Source: Portunus trituberculatus (taxonomy: Eukaryota > Arthropoda > Malacostraca > Decapoda > Portunidae). From it: a stretch of DNA of 64,000 bases. The stretch spans positions 36,406,050 through 36,470,049 of the forward strand of contig NC_059301.1 of NCBI RefSeq assembly GCF_017591435.1, in the 5' to 3' direction. The notes beneath the pieces were generated by a model. That model worked only from the letters and a program-made list of their open reading frames with translations. It made no database searches and was not told the origin of the DNA. Below are positions 1 through 10,716 of the stretch, in pieces. Both the position numbers and the translations under genes were made by a program. How positions within the stretch are numbered: the first letter of the stretch is position 1; each line of letters begins with the position of its first letter.

Positions 1-1074
1 TGTGGCCCGTCTCCATATCTACACTTATCCAATCTTACTTTAAAAGTGTGCACACTCATTGCAGACACTACTTCTTCATCTAAACTGTTCCACGTCTCAA
101 TACATCTCTGCTGAAACTATATTTTTATATCTCTCAGACATCTTCCTTTCTCAGCTTTTTACTATGCGATCTTGTGCTTGGTGTCATATTCTTCTCTCAG
201 GATCAGTTTCTCATTATCCACTTGGTCCATTCCGTTGATCAATTTATAGACTTGTATCAGGTCTCCTCTCTCCTTCTTTGTTCCAAGGTTGGTAGATCCA
301 TAGCCTTTAGTCTCTCCTCATATGTCATCCCTTCAAGTTCTGGGACCATTCTTGTAGCCATTTTTGTAGCCTCTCCAATTTCTTATGTGTTTCTTTTATG
401 AGGGGTCCACACTACTCCTGCATATTCCAATCTGGGTCTTATTATAGTATTTATCAATTTCTTCATCATTTCTTTGTCCATGTAGTGAAATGCTACTCCA
501 ATATTCCTTAGCAAATTATATGTTTCTCTAAAAATTCTATCAATATGGCTTACTGGTTGATTGTTTTCTTCCATCGTCACTCCTAAGTCCTTTTCCTTTT
601 GACTTTCTCCAGTTCTACTCCATCTCCCATCTTATAGATTCCCACAGGTCGTCTTTCACTCTTTCCCATTTCCATGACATGGCTTTTGTTCACATTGAAT
701 TCCATTTCCACTTCTTACTCCATTCCCAGATCTTATTTAGGTCTTCTTGCAGTATTTCACAATCCTCCTTTTGCTTTATAACTCTGCACAGTTTCGTATC
801 ATCCATAAACAAATTTATGTAGCTGTTCACTCCTTCTGGCATGTCGTTAATATAAATGAGGAAAAGTACTGGTGCCAATACTGACCCCTGTGGCACTCCG
901 CTTTCTACTGCTCTCCACTTGGACTTCATATCTTTAACTACCGTCCTTATTTCTCTCCCCCTCAAATAATTTTCTATCCATCTCAATGTGCTTCCTTTTA
1001 AGCCACCCTTCTCCTCTAACTTCCACAGTAATCTTGCGTGGCACTTTGTCAAACGCCTTTTTAAATCAAATAGA

Positions 1075-1078
<4 letters not shown>
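1..1078 (-). mobile_element. LINE family A, copy A1 (5'-truncated; runs off the left edge)
   Basis: This is the 3' part of a non-LTR retrotransposon on the minus strand. Fragments at 690-1052 and 383-580 translate to reverse transcriptase: motif [11 protein letters not shown], then IYINDMP, then LFMDD where FADD is usual, then the thumb and C-terminal region (RPRLEYAGVVWTPH). The sequence is nearly identical to copy A2 (1629-2755) except for single-base differences, mostly at homopolymers, which break the ORF. At 1078, inside the coding region, it stops and gives way to a (TG)n tract. That is a 5' truncation as seen from the element. The RT type resembles the CR1/Jockey group; the clade is inferred from motif layout only. 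Confidence 0.85.

Positions 1079-1124
<46 letters not shown>
1079..1124. repeat. (TG)n microsatellite between LINE copies
   Basis: Uninterrupted TG dinucleotides join the truncated 5' end of A1 to the 3' end of B1. Read on the LINE strand it is an (AC)n tail following TAGGTAAATA. Confidence 0.95.
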
Positions 1125-1126
<2 letters not shown>

Positions 1127-1554
1127 TTACCTAATTGTATTTACCTAATTGTAACATACGGAAAAGAGCTATGCTCGTGTTGTCCCGTCTCCATATCTAT
1201 TAATGTCCAGCTTTTCTTAAAATCATGAATATTCCTTGCGTTGACCACTTCCACGTCTAAACTATTCCATGCTTCCACCCTTCTATGAGGAAGCTATATT
1301 TTTCACATCTCTCCTATAAGTGGCCATTTTAGTTTTTCCCATGCCCTCTCACATTCTTTCATTCCACATACACAGATCTTCCCTATCCATTTTTTCCATG
1401 CCAATCATCACTCTGTATATTGCTATCAGGTCTCCCCTTTCTCTTCTGTTTTCCAGGGTCGGAAGTTGCATTCTTTTCAGTCTGTCTTCATAAGTCAAAT
1501 CTCTTAAGTCAGGCACCATTTTTGTTGCAGCCCTCTGTACTTTCTCTAGTTTCC

Positions 1555-1555
<1 letters not shown>
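1125..1555 (-). mobile_element. LINE family B, copy B1 (3' fragment)
   Basis: The sequence matches the 3' part of copy B2 (5753-6180): 3' terminus TAGGTAAATA, then 3' UTR, then the RT C-terminal coding region. It is cut at its 5' side at 1555, where another (TG)n begins. It carries no intact ORF. Confidence 0.85.

Positions 1556-1628
<73 letters not shown>
1556..1628. repeat. (TG)n microsatellite between LINE copies
   Basis: A pure TG tract that forms the (AC)n tail of A2 and directly abuts the truncated 5' end of B1. Confidence 0.95.
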
Positions 1629-1630
<2 letters not shown>

Positions 1631-1929
1631 TTACCTAGTTGTAGTTTTACAGGGCCTGGGCTTTATGCTCGTGTGGCCCCGTCTCCATATCTACACTTAT
1701 CCAATCTTACTTTAAAAGTGTGCACACTCATTGCAGACACTACTTCTTCATCTAAACTGTTCCACGTCTCAATACATCTCTGCTGAAACTATATTTTTAA
1801 TATCTCTCAGACATCTTCCTTTCTCAGCTTTTTACTATGCGATCTTGTGCTTGGTGTCATATTCTTCTCTCAGGATCAGTTTCTCATTATCCACTTGGTC
1901 CATTCCGTTGATCAATTTATAGACTTGTA

Positions 1930-4440
1930 TCAGGTCTCCTCTCTCCTTCTTTGTTCCAAGGTTGGTAGATCCATAGCCTTTAGTCTCTCCTCATATGTCA
2001 TCCCTTCAAGTTCTGGGACCATTCTTGTAGCCATTTTTTGTAGCCTCTCCAATTTTCTTATGTGTTTCTTTTTATGAGGGGTCCACACTACTCCTGCATA
2101 TTCCAATCTGGGTCTTATTATAGTATTTATCAATTTCTTCATCATTTCTTTGTCCATGTAGTGAAATGCTACTCCAATATTCCTTAGCAAATTATATGTT
2201 TCTCTAAAAATTCTATCAATATGGCTTACTGGTTGATTGTTTTCTTCCATCGTCACTCCTAAGTCCTTTTCCTTTTTGACTTTCTCCAGTTCTACTCCAT
2301 CTCCCATCTTATAGATTCCCACAGGTCGTCTTTCACTCTTTCCCATTTCCATGACATGGCTTTTGTTCACATTGAATTCCATTTCCACTTCTTACTCCAT
2401 TCCCAGATCTTATTTAGGTCTTCTTGCAGTATTTCACAATCCTCCTTTTGCTTTATAACTCTGCACAGTTTCGTATCATCCAAACAAATTTATGTAGCTG
2501 TTCACTCCTTCTGGCATGTCGTTAATATAAATGAGGAAAAGTATTGGTGCCAATACTGACCCCTGTGGCACTCCGCTTTCTACTGCTCTCCACTTGGACT
2601 TCATATCTTTAACTACCGTCCTTATTTCTCTCCCCCTCAAATAATTTTCTATCCATCTCAATGTGCTTCCTTTTAAGCCACCCTTCTCCTCTAACTTCCA
2701 CAGTAATCTTGCATGTGGCACTTTGTCAAACGCCTTTTTTAAATCCAAATAGATGCAGTCAACCCATCCCTCTCTCTCTTGTACTCTATCAACTATTCTA
2801 GAATAGAAACTCAATAAATTAGTTACACAAGACCGTCCTTTTCTAAAACCAAATTGGCTATTTGATATTAATTTGTTGTCTTCAAGGAACTCGATCCATT
2901 GTTTCTTTATTATTCTTTCACACATCTTGCATATTACACTAGTTAGTGATACCGGTCTGTAATTTAAAGGTTCTTCTTCCTTCCGCTCTTATATATGGGA
3001 ACCACCTCAGCTCTTTTCCATTCTACTGGCACTGTTCCATTTTCTATTGAGCATTTTATGATGTTGTATATAGGACTTGCTAGTTCTTCCCTACATTCTT
3101 TCAGTATTCTGCCTGAGACTTCATCCGGTCCCATTGCCTTCTCTTCATCCAGTTCCTTCATTAACTCTTTTATTTCAAGCTTGGTTACTTTAATCTCTTT
3201 CATATAGATTGTCTCTCTATTACCCTGTGGCCTCTCAAATTTGGATTCTTTAGTAAAGACCTCCTGGAATTTTTATTTAATAGTTCTGCCATACTTTTGG
3301 GTCTTCCACCATCCCGTTCTCTCCTTTTAACCTTTCTATTGTTTCTTTTGCCTAATTTTTCCATTTATGAATCTATAGAACAATTTTGGTTGCTCCTTAC
3401 ATTTTTCGACAATATCTTTTCAAGTTCTTTTCCTCTTCCTTCCTCACCTTAACATATTCATTTCTCGCTGCCTTGAAGTTTTCCTTGTTTGTTGGATTCT
3501 ATTTCTCCTCCACCTTTTCCATGCTCCATCTCTTTTCTCCTTTGCCCTAGCACACCTTGCATTAAACCAATCTTTCTTTCCTTCTTCTTTGGTCTATATT
3601 TTGGGACATATTCCTGACTCCTGTTTTGTATATTTCCAAAAATAAGTTATATTTGTCTTGCATTGTCTCTGAGTTTTCCATCTCCTCCCAGTCTACGTTT
3701 TAAAATAGTTCTTGAGATTCTCAATATCAGCCTTTCTGTAATTTAATCGGTCTCCTTTGTATGAATCGTCTCTATCTTCCTTTCCTTCTTCTATATCTAT
3801 TTCTAATATTGCATGGTCACTCTTTCCCAATGGGCACTTATATCTTATATCATCATTCATTTGTATACCCTTGTAAAAACTAGGTCCAATCTCGCTCTCG
3901 TCGTTTCCTCTGAATCTTGTGCATTCCTTTACTCTCTGGTCCATCATATTGTCTATCATTAGGTTCAAGAATCTTTCTCCCAGGCTTCTTCCCCATACCA
4001 CTTTCATAATTTTCCCAGTCCACTTCTTTACAGTTGAAATCTCCTACTAATATCACTTTTCTCCTTTCTTTAACGATTCTCATTAGACTCCTTATTGTGT
4101 CATCTATCATGTCTTTATATTCTTGATTGGTCCATGAATTTGTTTTTGGTGGCACATATGTTACAATGATTGTTAACTCTTTTTTATTAATATGCATCTT
4201 AATATACAATACTTCTGCTTTTCCTTCCCCACATTCCACTTGGTTGATCACTATCTCCTTCCTTAACATTATCATGACTCCTCCTCCTCCTTTACCCACT
4301 CTGTCTCTTCTCCATACATTATACCTATTATCCAAATCTATTTTGATTGCCTCATTTAGTTTTGTTTCAGCCAGGCATACAATATCTGGATTTTCTTTCT
4401 TATGTAATCTCTTAATTCTAATTTACTTGATAAAACCCCA
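1930..4440 (-). pseudogene. LINE A2 ORF2: AP-like endonuclease + reverse transcriptase, frameshifted
   Basis: Target-primed reverse transcription enzyme of the element. Endonuclease pieces at 3693-4335 carry the YVPP and GDFNCKE(V)DW motifs of exonuclease/endonuclease/phosphatase domains. RT pieces at 2964-3203 ([25 protein letters not shown]), 2476-2925 ([33 protein letters not shown]) and 1930-2388 (C-terminal thumb region) follow in order. The catalytic FADD is lost at a short deletion near 2478. At least four frame breaks make it non-functional as read, several of them at homopolymers. Confidence 0.85.
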
Positions 4441-4499
4441 TCTATGTTCGTATACATCATTTTTAGTCTTTTGCCTTTATCATTTTAGTTAAACTTGTT

Positions 4500-5507
4500 C
4501 CACTTTTTCTCTTCCTTCTCGTTTATATACCATTTCCTTATCCTGTCTCCTAGAATTCTCCAAAAATGCCTTCTTCTCCTCTTCTGACCTTTCATTATTC
4601 TTTTCCTTACTGCTGCTGCCAGTTCATTGTATCTCTTCCTTTCTTCCTCATTTCTATTTTTCTTTATATAGATATCCTTGCAGCCTTCTGTTTCTCTAAG
4701 TTTTGTTGTTCTATATAATATTTCTTCTGTTGCTGCTTGTGATTTTAGTAGTATTTTAATTGGTCTCGTTTTCCTTCTTGATATGGTCCCATTCTGTTTA
4801 TTTCTTCTACTTCCTCTTCCAAGTTCTGCCTATCTTCGTCATTAGATTCTTCAGTAGGTCTTTGACTGATTTCATTTCTTCTTTTCTCTTTTGGTCTATA
4901 TTTTATATTTTTTCTTTTATTCCAAATACGACTACACTCTTCTTTTTTCTGCAATTTCTCTAACTAGATTTTCTTTTGTCTTGAGGACTCCTATCATTTT
5001 GTTTGTCATATTTTCTTCTTTTTCTTTAAGTTGTTCTTGAATCACCTCCTGAAAATTGGCCTTATCTTTCTTATCTTGGACTCTCCATGCTTGTACTTCT
5101 TTTTTAATCACGTTCTGTACTCTTTCCTCTTCCTTGTTTACTAGATCTTTCAGCTTCTCTTTTCTTTCTCGGCTTTACCGTCCTCCTTCCATCTGCTTCT
5201 TGTAGTTAGCTACTTCCTTTTTTAGTTCTTCATTTTCTGCTCTTAGCCTAGCTTCATTTTCCTCCACTTTTCTTATCCTTTCTCTCAGTCTTATAAACTC
5301 CATTTCCTGTTCTTTATTCTCTTTCATTTCCATCTTCTCCTTTATCAGTTTATCTAGTTTACATTCAATATTGAACACTCTCTTAAGTAGTGAAGTTGTC
5401 GTCGTATCGAACCCTTCGAATACGCGTTCTCCCTCACCGACATAGTCATCATCAGCCCCTTCTCTATTCTCATGTCTGCATTTGGATGGAATATCTTTTT
5501 CACTCAT
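4500..5507 (-). pseudogene. LINE A2 ORF1: coiled-coil nucleic-acid-binding protein, frameshifted
   Basis: The start ATG at 5507-5505 opens MSEKDIPSK, matching the A3 copy (MSEKEIPSK at 30752). The first 110 residues contain an acidic stretch, then leucine/glutamate-rich heptads predicted to coil. The frame then breaks and resumes at 4745-4954. The intact A3 and C counterparts show a coiled coil followed by an RRM-like segment, so this is probably the ORF1 RNA chaperone. There is no zinc knuckle. Confidence 0.65.
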
Positions 5508-5664
5508 TATTCTTTAATAATTGATTTCACAAAGAGAAAAAAAAAAAAAAAATGAGTCCACACTACCTGCCCAGGCCACTGTAAATACTATACAACAGGT
5601 GTAGTGAAGATCAGCTGATCGTCAGAACTGCGCCAGTGCGTCCGCCCTCAACCGTGTCTCTCGA

Positions 5665-5665
<1 letters not shown>

Positions 5666-5752
<87 letters not shown>
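5666..5752. repeat. (TG)n microsatellite between LINE copies
   Basis: A pure TG tract between the 5' end of A2 and the 3' terminus of B2. Confidence 0.95.
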
Positions 5753-5754
<2 letters not shown>

Positions 5755-6714
5755 TTACCTAATTGTATTTACCTAATTGTAACATACGGGAAAAGAGCTA
5801 TGCTCGTACTGTCCCGTCTCCATATCTACTAATGTCCAGCTTTTTCTTAAAATCATGAATATTCCTTGCGTTGACCACTTCCACGTCTAAACTATTCCAT
5901 GCTTCCACCCTTCTATGAGGAAGCTATATTTTTCACATCTCTCCTATAAGTGGCCATTTTAGTTTTTTTCCATGCCCTCTCGACATTCTTTCATTCCACA
6001 TACACAGATCTTCCCTATCCATTTTTTCCATGCCAATCATCACTCTGTATATTGCTATCAGGTCTCCCCTTTCTCTTCTGTTTTCCAGGGTCGGAAGTTG
6101 CATTCTGTTCAGTCTGTCTTCATAAGTCAAATCTCTTAAGTCAGGCACCATTTCTGTACTTTCTCTAGTTTCCTTATGTGTTTCTTTAAGTTCGGAGCCC
6201 ACTGTATTGTTGCATATTCAAGCCTCGGTCTTATCATTGCAGTAATTATTTTCTTCATCATTTCTTCATCTAAATATACGAACGCCACTCTTATGTTCCT
6301 CAATAAGTTCAATACTTCTCCAATTATTTTGTTTATATGTCTCTCTGGCGATAGGTCATTGGTAATTGTCACCCCAAGGTCTTTTCTTCATGACTGGTTT
6401 TATGTCTTCATTTCCTATCTTGTACATACTCCTGATTCTTCTTTCACTCTTGCCAAACTCTAATTTCTTGCATTTTGTCGTGTTGAACTCCATTTGCCAT
6501 GTACAGCTCCATTTCCATATTCTGTCCAAGTCTTCCTGGAGTAGTTCGCAATCTTTGTCACATCTCACTTTTCTTAACAATTTTGCATCGTCTGCAAATA
6601 GGCTCACATAACTGGACACCCCATCCACCATGTCATTTATGTAGACCGCGAACATTACTGGTGCCAACACTGATCCCTGTGGAACTCCACTCTCCACCAA
6701 GCCCCATTCTGATG

Positions 6715-6717
<3 letters not shown>
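5753..6717 (-). mobile_element. LINE family B, copy B2 (5'-truncated)
   Basis: The 3' third of a second LINE family on the minus strand. Coding pieces at 6356-6700 ([33 protein letters not shown] core with intact FADD), 6136-6372 and 5933-6202 (C-terminal region) lie in three frames. It is truncated a few residues upstream of the GVPQGS motif at 6717, where (TG)n begins. The 3' end has a duplicated TATTTACCTAATTG motif as in B1. Confidence 0.85.
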
Positions 6718-6749
<32 letters not shown>

Positions 6750-6794
6750 TGTGCTGACATATTGAAGCTTCTCTCTCTCTCTCTCTCTCTCTCT
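6718..6794. repeat. (TG)n and (CT)n microsatellites
   Basis: TG dinucleotides at 6718-6747 flank the truncated 5' end of B2. A short spacer and a (CT)n tract at 6769-6794 follow. Confidence 0.9.
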
Positions 6795-7091
6795 GTTCGC
6801 GCGCAATTTGTTTCGCGTTTGAAATAATGTATATTTTGCATGACAGGTATATGTTGCCATTTGCTACACATGCTGGCATGCAAATGCTAGATATATTAGG
6901 GGACTCTTTTCAACAATAAATAACAGTGTTTACCGCAAATGAGATACTTCACTCTGATATAAGACACTTTAGGCTATCTGTACAGACATAAATACTATAT
7001 ATGGCAATCTATGATTGCAATATATGGCAATCTATGATTGCCATATATTGCGCAAATTTTTATAAGCTATATGGTCCATTCATCTTTCGTC
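6795..7091. other. AT-rich spacer, nothing recognised
   Basis: Low-GC sequence. A short direct repeat (ATATGGCAATCTATGATTGC) occurs twice at about 6999-7040. It leads into the candidate first exon at 7092. Confidence 0.5.
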
Positions 7092-7724
7092 ATGGAGGGC
7101 AAGAGGGTGAAGGTGCCCTTGTACCAGGTGTCGGAGCTGGAGTACTTTATTTCAGTAAGTATATAATTCATTATATGAAAGCAAATTATATACTGTACTG
7201 TATATATTATGGAGGCTTTATTTTATTGAATGAAATCTAAATTTTATTTTTCTCTTTCCACAAGTCTGAGGATCCTGGTGGGGATGAAGTAGGGGTGGTG
7301 AGGGTCTGCCACCACCCTCTATGCCTGGAGCCACCATTCCCCACCACTCAATGCAAGACACCTCCTCTGCCCACCCTCACCACCACCAGGCCATAGCCCT
7401 CCACCTCCGGCTTCACCGCACTCCCCTCCAGCTCCGCCTTTCCCTCGCAGCCCTCCACCTCCGACTTCACCGCACTCCTCCAGCTCCGCCTTTCCTCACA
7501 GCCCTCCACCTCCGGCTTCACCGCACTCCCCTCCACCTCCGCCTTTCCCTCACAGCCCTCCACCTCCGGCTTCACCGCACTCCCCTCCACCTCCGCCTTT
7601 CCCTCACAGCCCTCCACCTCCGGCTTCACCGCACTCCTCTCCACCTCCGCCTTTCCCTCACAGCCCTCCACCTCCGCCATCACAGCACCACCACTCAAGA
7701 GATTCAGGGAGAAATCTCCCGAAC
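7092..7724 (+). pseudogene. Small two-exon proline-rich ORF, decayed; possibly a transposase N-terminus
   Basis: An ATG at 7092 opens MEGKRVKVPLYQVSELEYF, ending at a consensus donor (GTAAGT, 7156). A 109-base AT-rich intron ends in a good pyrimidine tract and ACAAG at 7264. The second exon continues SEDPGGDEVGV, then frames shift through a proline/histidine/serine-rich tandem repeat. One frame ends neatly in a basic tail (LKRFREKSPEL) and a stop at about 7724. At least two frame breaks exist as read. I do not recognise the family. A GC-rich TTAA-ended terminus lies downstream (7985), so an N-terminal exon of a piggyBac-like transposase is a guess only. Confidence 0.35.
7398..7680 (+). repeat. 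Tandem 54-bp coding repeat (18-residue Pro/His/Ser units)
   Basis: About five copies of a CCTCCACCTCCGGCTTCACC-type unit occur in tandem at about 54-bp spacing. In one frame they encode PPPPASPHSPPPPPFPHS-like units. The second copy lacks a few bases. The unit length is a multiple of three, consistent with selection as a protein repeat at some time. Confidence 0.8.
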
Positions 7725-7914
7725 TGTAACAAAAAAAATTAAAAAACGTAATAAAATATAAAAAGTAAAATTTTGTATTGTTTTCCTTTTTTGCATAGCA
7801 ATGGGAACTGTATTGTAACATACAAATATTTTTACACATCCTGATATATAGTATGTGATGAATATATTGAGTTTATGGCTAAAACACTGATTATTCAATA
7901 CTGAAGCTTCAAAT

Positions 7915-7985
7915 CTTGGCGCGCACGGGCCGCCCGGATGGAGCGCGGCGCGTGTTTTCTAACTTCCGGGGCAAATGGGTTAAGA
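7915..7985. mobile_element. GC-rich terminus ending in TTAA (piggyBac-like end?)
   Basis: An abruptly GC-rich stretch ends GGCAAATGGGTTAA at 7985. Read from the end this is TTAACCCATTTGCCCC, the pattern of a TTAA-targeting transposon end. No matching opposite end was found in the window, so the element is unbounded. Confidence 0.35.
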
Positions 7986-8956
7986 TATGAATTCACTTGA
8001 GGAGCAATCATATAAAAAAACCACGGACTGCAGTGGAGAGCCGTGGACAAACATAGTGACAAGTTGGCTCTCCAATGGCAGAACCTGGCCTACCTGGGAG
8101 GCTGAATCCAGCCTGAACCAACCGAAGACAGCGAGTCCACCTATACTGTTGGGCGTGTCACCAGCCCCAAACCTGCTTCCTGAAGCACCAACACTACCCT
8201 GATCTTTAGCACGGGCATATCTGGTATGGTGCTGCTCCAATTCAGCTTGGTAAGTCCTGGCTGAATCCACCACCATGACATCCCAGCCTCCGCATTCCTT
8301 ACACCTTGAACTAACAGTACAGGAACACATGACACGTAATACACATGGTACACGTGTGTTCTCTACTACTCCCTAAAATTATATACTACTCCCCAAGGTC
8401 ATTAAGAAGTCATTAAGGCTTGTTTTGGTCTTGGACATCTGTCTGGGTCATCTCCTACATTTAGATTTGATCCCCACCAGCCTACTCTCTGTTAATTGTT
8501 TTTTTTTTATGTTTTTTCCCACTGTGTCTTGACCCAACTTGCCCGTATTTATGGCTGGCTCCTGTCCAACTCACCCTGTTTATGGGTGGGTCAATATCAA
8601 AACTCTCATGTAGATGCGTTTTTTTTTCATTTCTTGTTTCTGCTGCTGCATGACAGATACAAATTCAAGAACTTGTTTACTTTTTCAATCTAAAAACACC
8701 TGATTTTCTTCAGATCTTTACAAATTATAATCCAGATTATAGAATTTCCAGACAGACACTTCAACAGTCTCTTTGACCCCAGCAATAACATTCTTATTCC
8801 CTCGGTTATTCATTGACCCCTTTCAACCCCCTCGACATTCATCGATCCCTTGATCCCTGGGGATCAACCACTTTGAGAACCACTGATCTAACCCATGCAA
8901 TCTCATAACAGACTACAGATCAGTAATAAATTTAAGAATGTATTGTTGCATTTTAC
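7986..8956. other. Non-coding, with a possible hAT-type terminus near 8885
   Basis: Two overlapping ORFs at 7980-8330 match nothing I recognise. The segment ending TTGAGAACCACTG at about 8884 resembles a common hAT MITE terminus (CAGTGGTTCTCAA read outward). The partner end was not located. This lies downstream of ERCC6 exon 8957-9073 and is probably intron. Confidence 0.35.
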
Positions 8957-9073
8957 CTGTTCATTCTTGTCAGGCAAACTTAAATGACTCCTTACATCAT
9001 TCTTCATTCTGCGCAACAAGAAAGGGTTGATAGTATCTCGAAGCATAGAAGCACATTTGAATGCAGTCTGGAC
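8957..9073 (-). CDS. ERCC6: ERCC6 (CSB) coding exon, helicase domain, last one in the window
   Basis: 117 bases, phase 0 to phase 0. The acceptor ...TTTTAG precedes 9073 and the donor GTAAAA follows 8957. It encodes [27 protein letters not shown] and LSLPDKNEQ. This is the conserved segment after the SNF2 ATPase motif III region, in which the polypeptide runs toward the second RecA-like lobe. The second lobe (motifs IV-VI) and C-terminus are not in the window and must lie to the left, beyond a LINE-filled intron of at least 8.9 kb. Confidence 0.9.
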
Positions 9074-9425
9074 CTAAAATAAAAAACATTCATTCATTTA
9101 TACAAATATATTTTTGTACTGCATTCATGTAGAGTATAGTCACAAATCTCAACTCTGCTTCTGTTGACCAGCTTTTAAGAAACTTAACAACTACCCACAG
9201 GGCATCTGTAGTAAGAAGAATATCAGTAGGCAGACGGACAGATGGGTAAATAAAATGTCAAAGCTGTAGGGATGCACAGGTGAATCTTTGAATTCATTGA
9301 GATTAATGAACAAGATGTGGACTGAATGGTGATAGTGAAATAATTACATTTTAAATTGATCATAACAAGAAATGAAAGATACTAAAGCATATTAGTAAAT
9401 GCTTGACAAAGTTTGTCTACTATAC
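9074..9425. other. ERCC6 intron, nothing else recognised
   Basis: A 352-base AT-rich intron with consensus borders (GTATAG at the 5' side, TTTTAG at the 3' side, minus strand). Confidence 0.85.
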
Positions 9426-9570
9426 CTCCAATTTAGTAGCATTGGCATAACCACCCTGTGTAATGGGGACTGCAAACTGTTGTAAAAAACTGGTAATGTT
9501 CCCAACTTTCCAGGGAACACAAAATCAAAAAGTGACCAGAGTTCCTTCAAGCTGTTCTGTATTGGTGAGC
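9426..9570 (-). CDS. ERCC6: ERCC6 (CSB) coding exon with a one-base frameshift
   Basis: The acceptor TTTCAG precedes 9570 and the donor GTATAG follows 9426. It starts in phase 1, completing a glycine with the previous exon, and reads [19 protein letters not shown] then [13 protein letters not shown]2 ATPase motif III and the following helices. After that the family sequence continues only in another frame ([19 protein letters not shown]). The shift falls at a run of six T (plus-strand A at 9484-9489). The exon is 145 bases, whereas the flanking phases need a length of 3n+2 (146). Either a sequencing or assembly indel or a real inactivating deletion would explain it; I favour the former. Confidence 0.88.
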
Positions 9571-10716
9571 CTGAAAGAAAAAAAATTGTAACTTGTTAAT
9601 GTCCTACGCTAAGTACTTCTATGAAAAGGTTTCAGTGTTTTGAATGTTTAACCAGTACAGTGTTGTGCTTTATCAGAGGTAGGGTCTTGTTAGATTAATT
9701 TTTTTGGGGGGTATATTATTCTTTTACTCTGTAGAATGTAAAAAAAAAGAATAACAAATCATTTCATATACAGTAAAAGTAAAAGTCCATTAAAATGAAT
9801 ACTGATAATCCTTATTTCACAATAGTCCAAAACCTAAAAGGTGGAATAAAAGAATATATTTATGGTCAAAATTAGATCTTTATGTAAATTAAAATCCAGT
9901 GAAGCTACTGTAATGAATTTCTATAAATGAAAGTGTTATCTGAATGACATGGCAGTACATATTGTATATTAGGGTTTTAAGTCCAAACATGTGAGGGATT
10001 GCATTGTTGTTTAATGTGAGTGGTGGGATGTATCGGTGTTGGTAATTACTAACATTCATGAGAAGAGTTTGCTAATTTGTTAGGAGCTATGTTAAGTCTA
10101 TTTGTGTTGCAAAAGACTTGAAGTCTGTTAACAAATGTTTGTAAGAGGTTAGAGGCTGTCTCTCAGTTTCAATGTGTGCATGTGAGTGTAATGTCGTCCA
10201 TGTAAAAAGCTATGGTCATTTTCAGTTTCACCCAAACAACTGTCTCATATAGCTTAAATTTTTCTGTTGAAACATGTAGTGACCTAACCTAACCTAACCT
10301 TAACTTAATGAAACACAAAAATATGTAGGTAAAAAAATAATATAAAATAAAAAATATATAAAAAAAATATATATAAAAAAAAAAAAAAAAAAAAAAACTT
10401 CTACAAGAAACAATTCAATGTAGCAAATCATTGGCAACAATGAACACCAATGACACGGCAGCAGCCTCCACCGGCATCAAAGGTATAGTTTATGTACTGC
10501 ATTTGATGGCTCATAAGAGGCACCTTTCCTCCACAAAAAAGTCTCAAGAAATGAGCCTGCATCCTATGAGGCCAGGGTTCAGTAATGAGGTAGTGGTTGG
10601 TGCTCAGTCTATGGCAATAGAGACTCTAAAATCAAACTCCACACATCTTCACACATGTAAATAAAGTGATGATTGGTACTACACCAAAAAAAAACTCTTT
10701 CTTTATAGGTAATAAT
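9571..10716. other. ERCC6 intron, left part; short CCTAA run and A-rich stretch
   Basis: No coding potential recognised. It holds four CCTAA-like units near 10271-10295 and an A-rich stretch at 10315-10400. The ORF at 10431-10664 has no recognisable family and is best ignored. Confidence 0.6.

Larger units (their letters stand above)
1629..5665 (-). mobile_element. LINE family A, copy A2, apparently full length
   Basis: A near full-length non-LTR retrotransposon on the minus strand. From its 5' end it has a short 5' UTR (5508-5665), ORF1 with coiled coils (about 4500-5507), ORF2 with endonuclease then RT (about 1930-4440), a 3' UTR, and the terminus TAGGTAAATA followed by (AC)n. Its 5' UTR aligns with the 5' end of copy A3 (30753-30888), and both abut a (TG)n tract at nearly the same point. 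The 5' end therefore looks genuine, not truncated. Family assignment (CR1/Jockey-like) is inference. Confidence 0.85.

Noticed and set aside
986..1638. CVCVCV-rich ORFs on the plus strand at several TG tracts
   Set aside because: Microsatellite artefacts antisense to the LINEs.
7980..8330. Overlapping ORFs on both strands
   Set aside because: No recognisable family, no splice or codon evidence; treated as chance.
10431..10664. 77-codon ORF MATMNTNDTAAASTGIKG...
   Set aside because: Short, no family or splice context within an ERCC6 intron.
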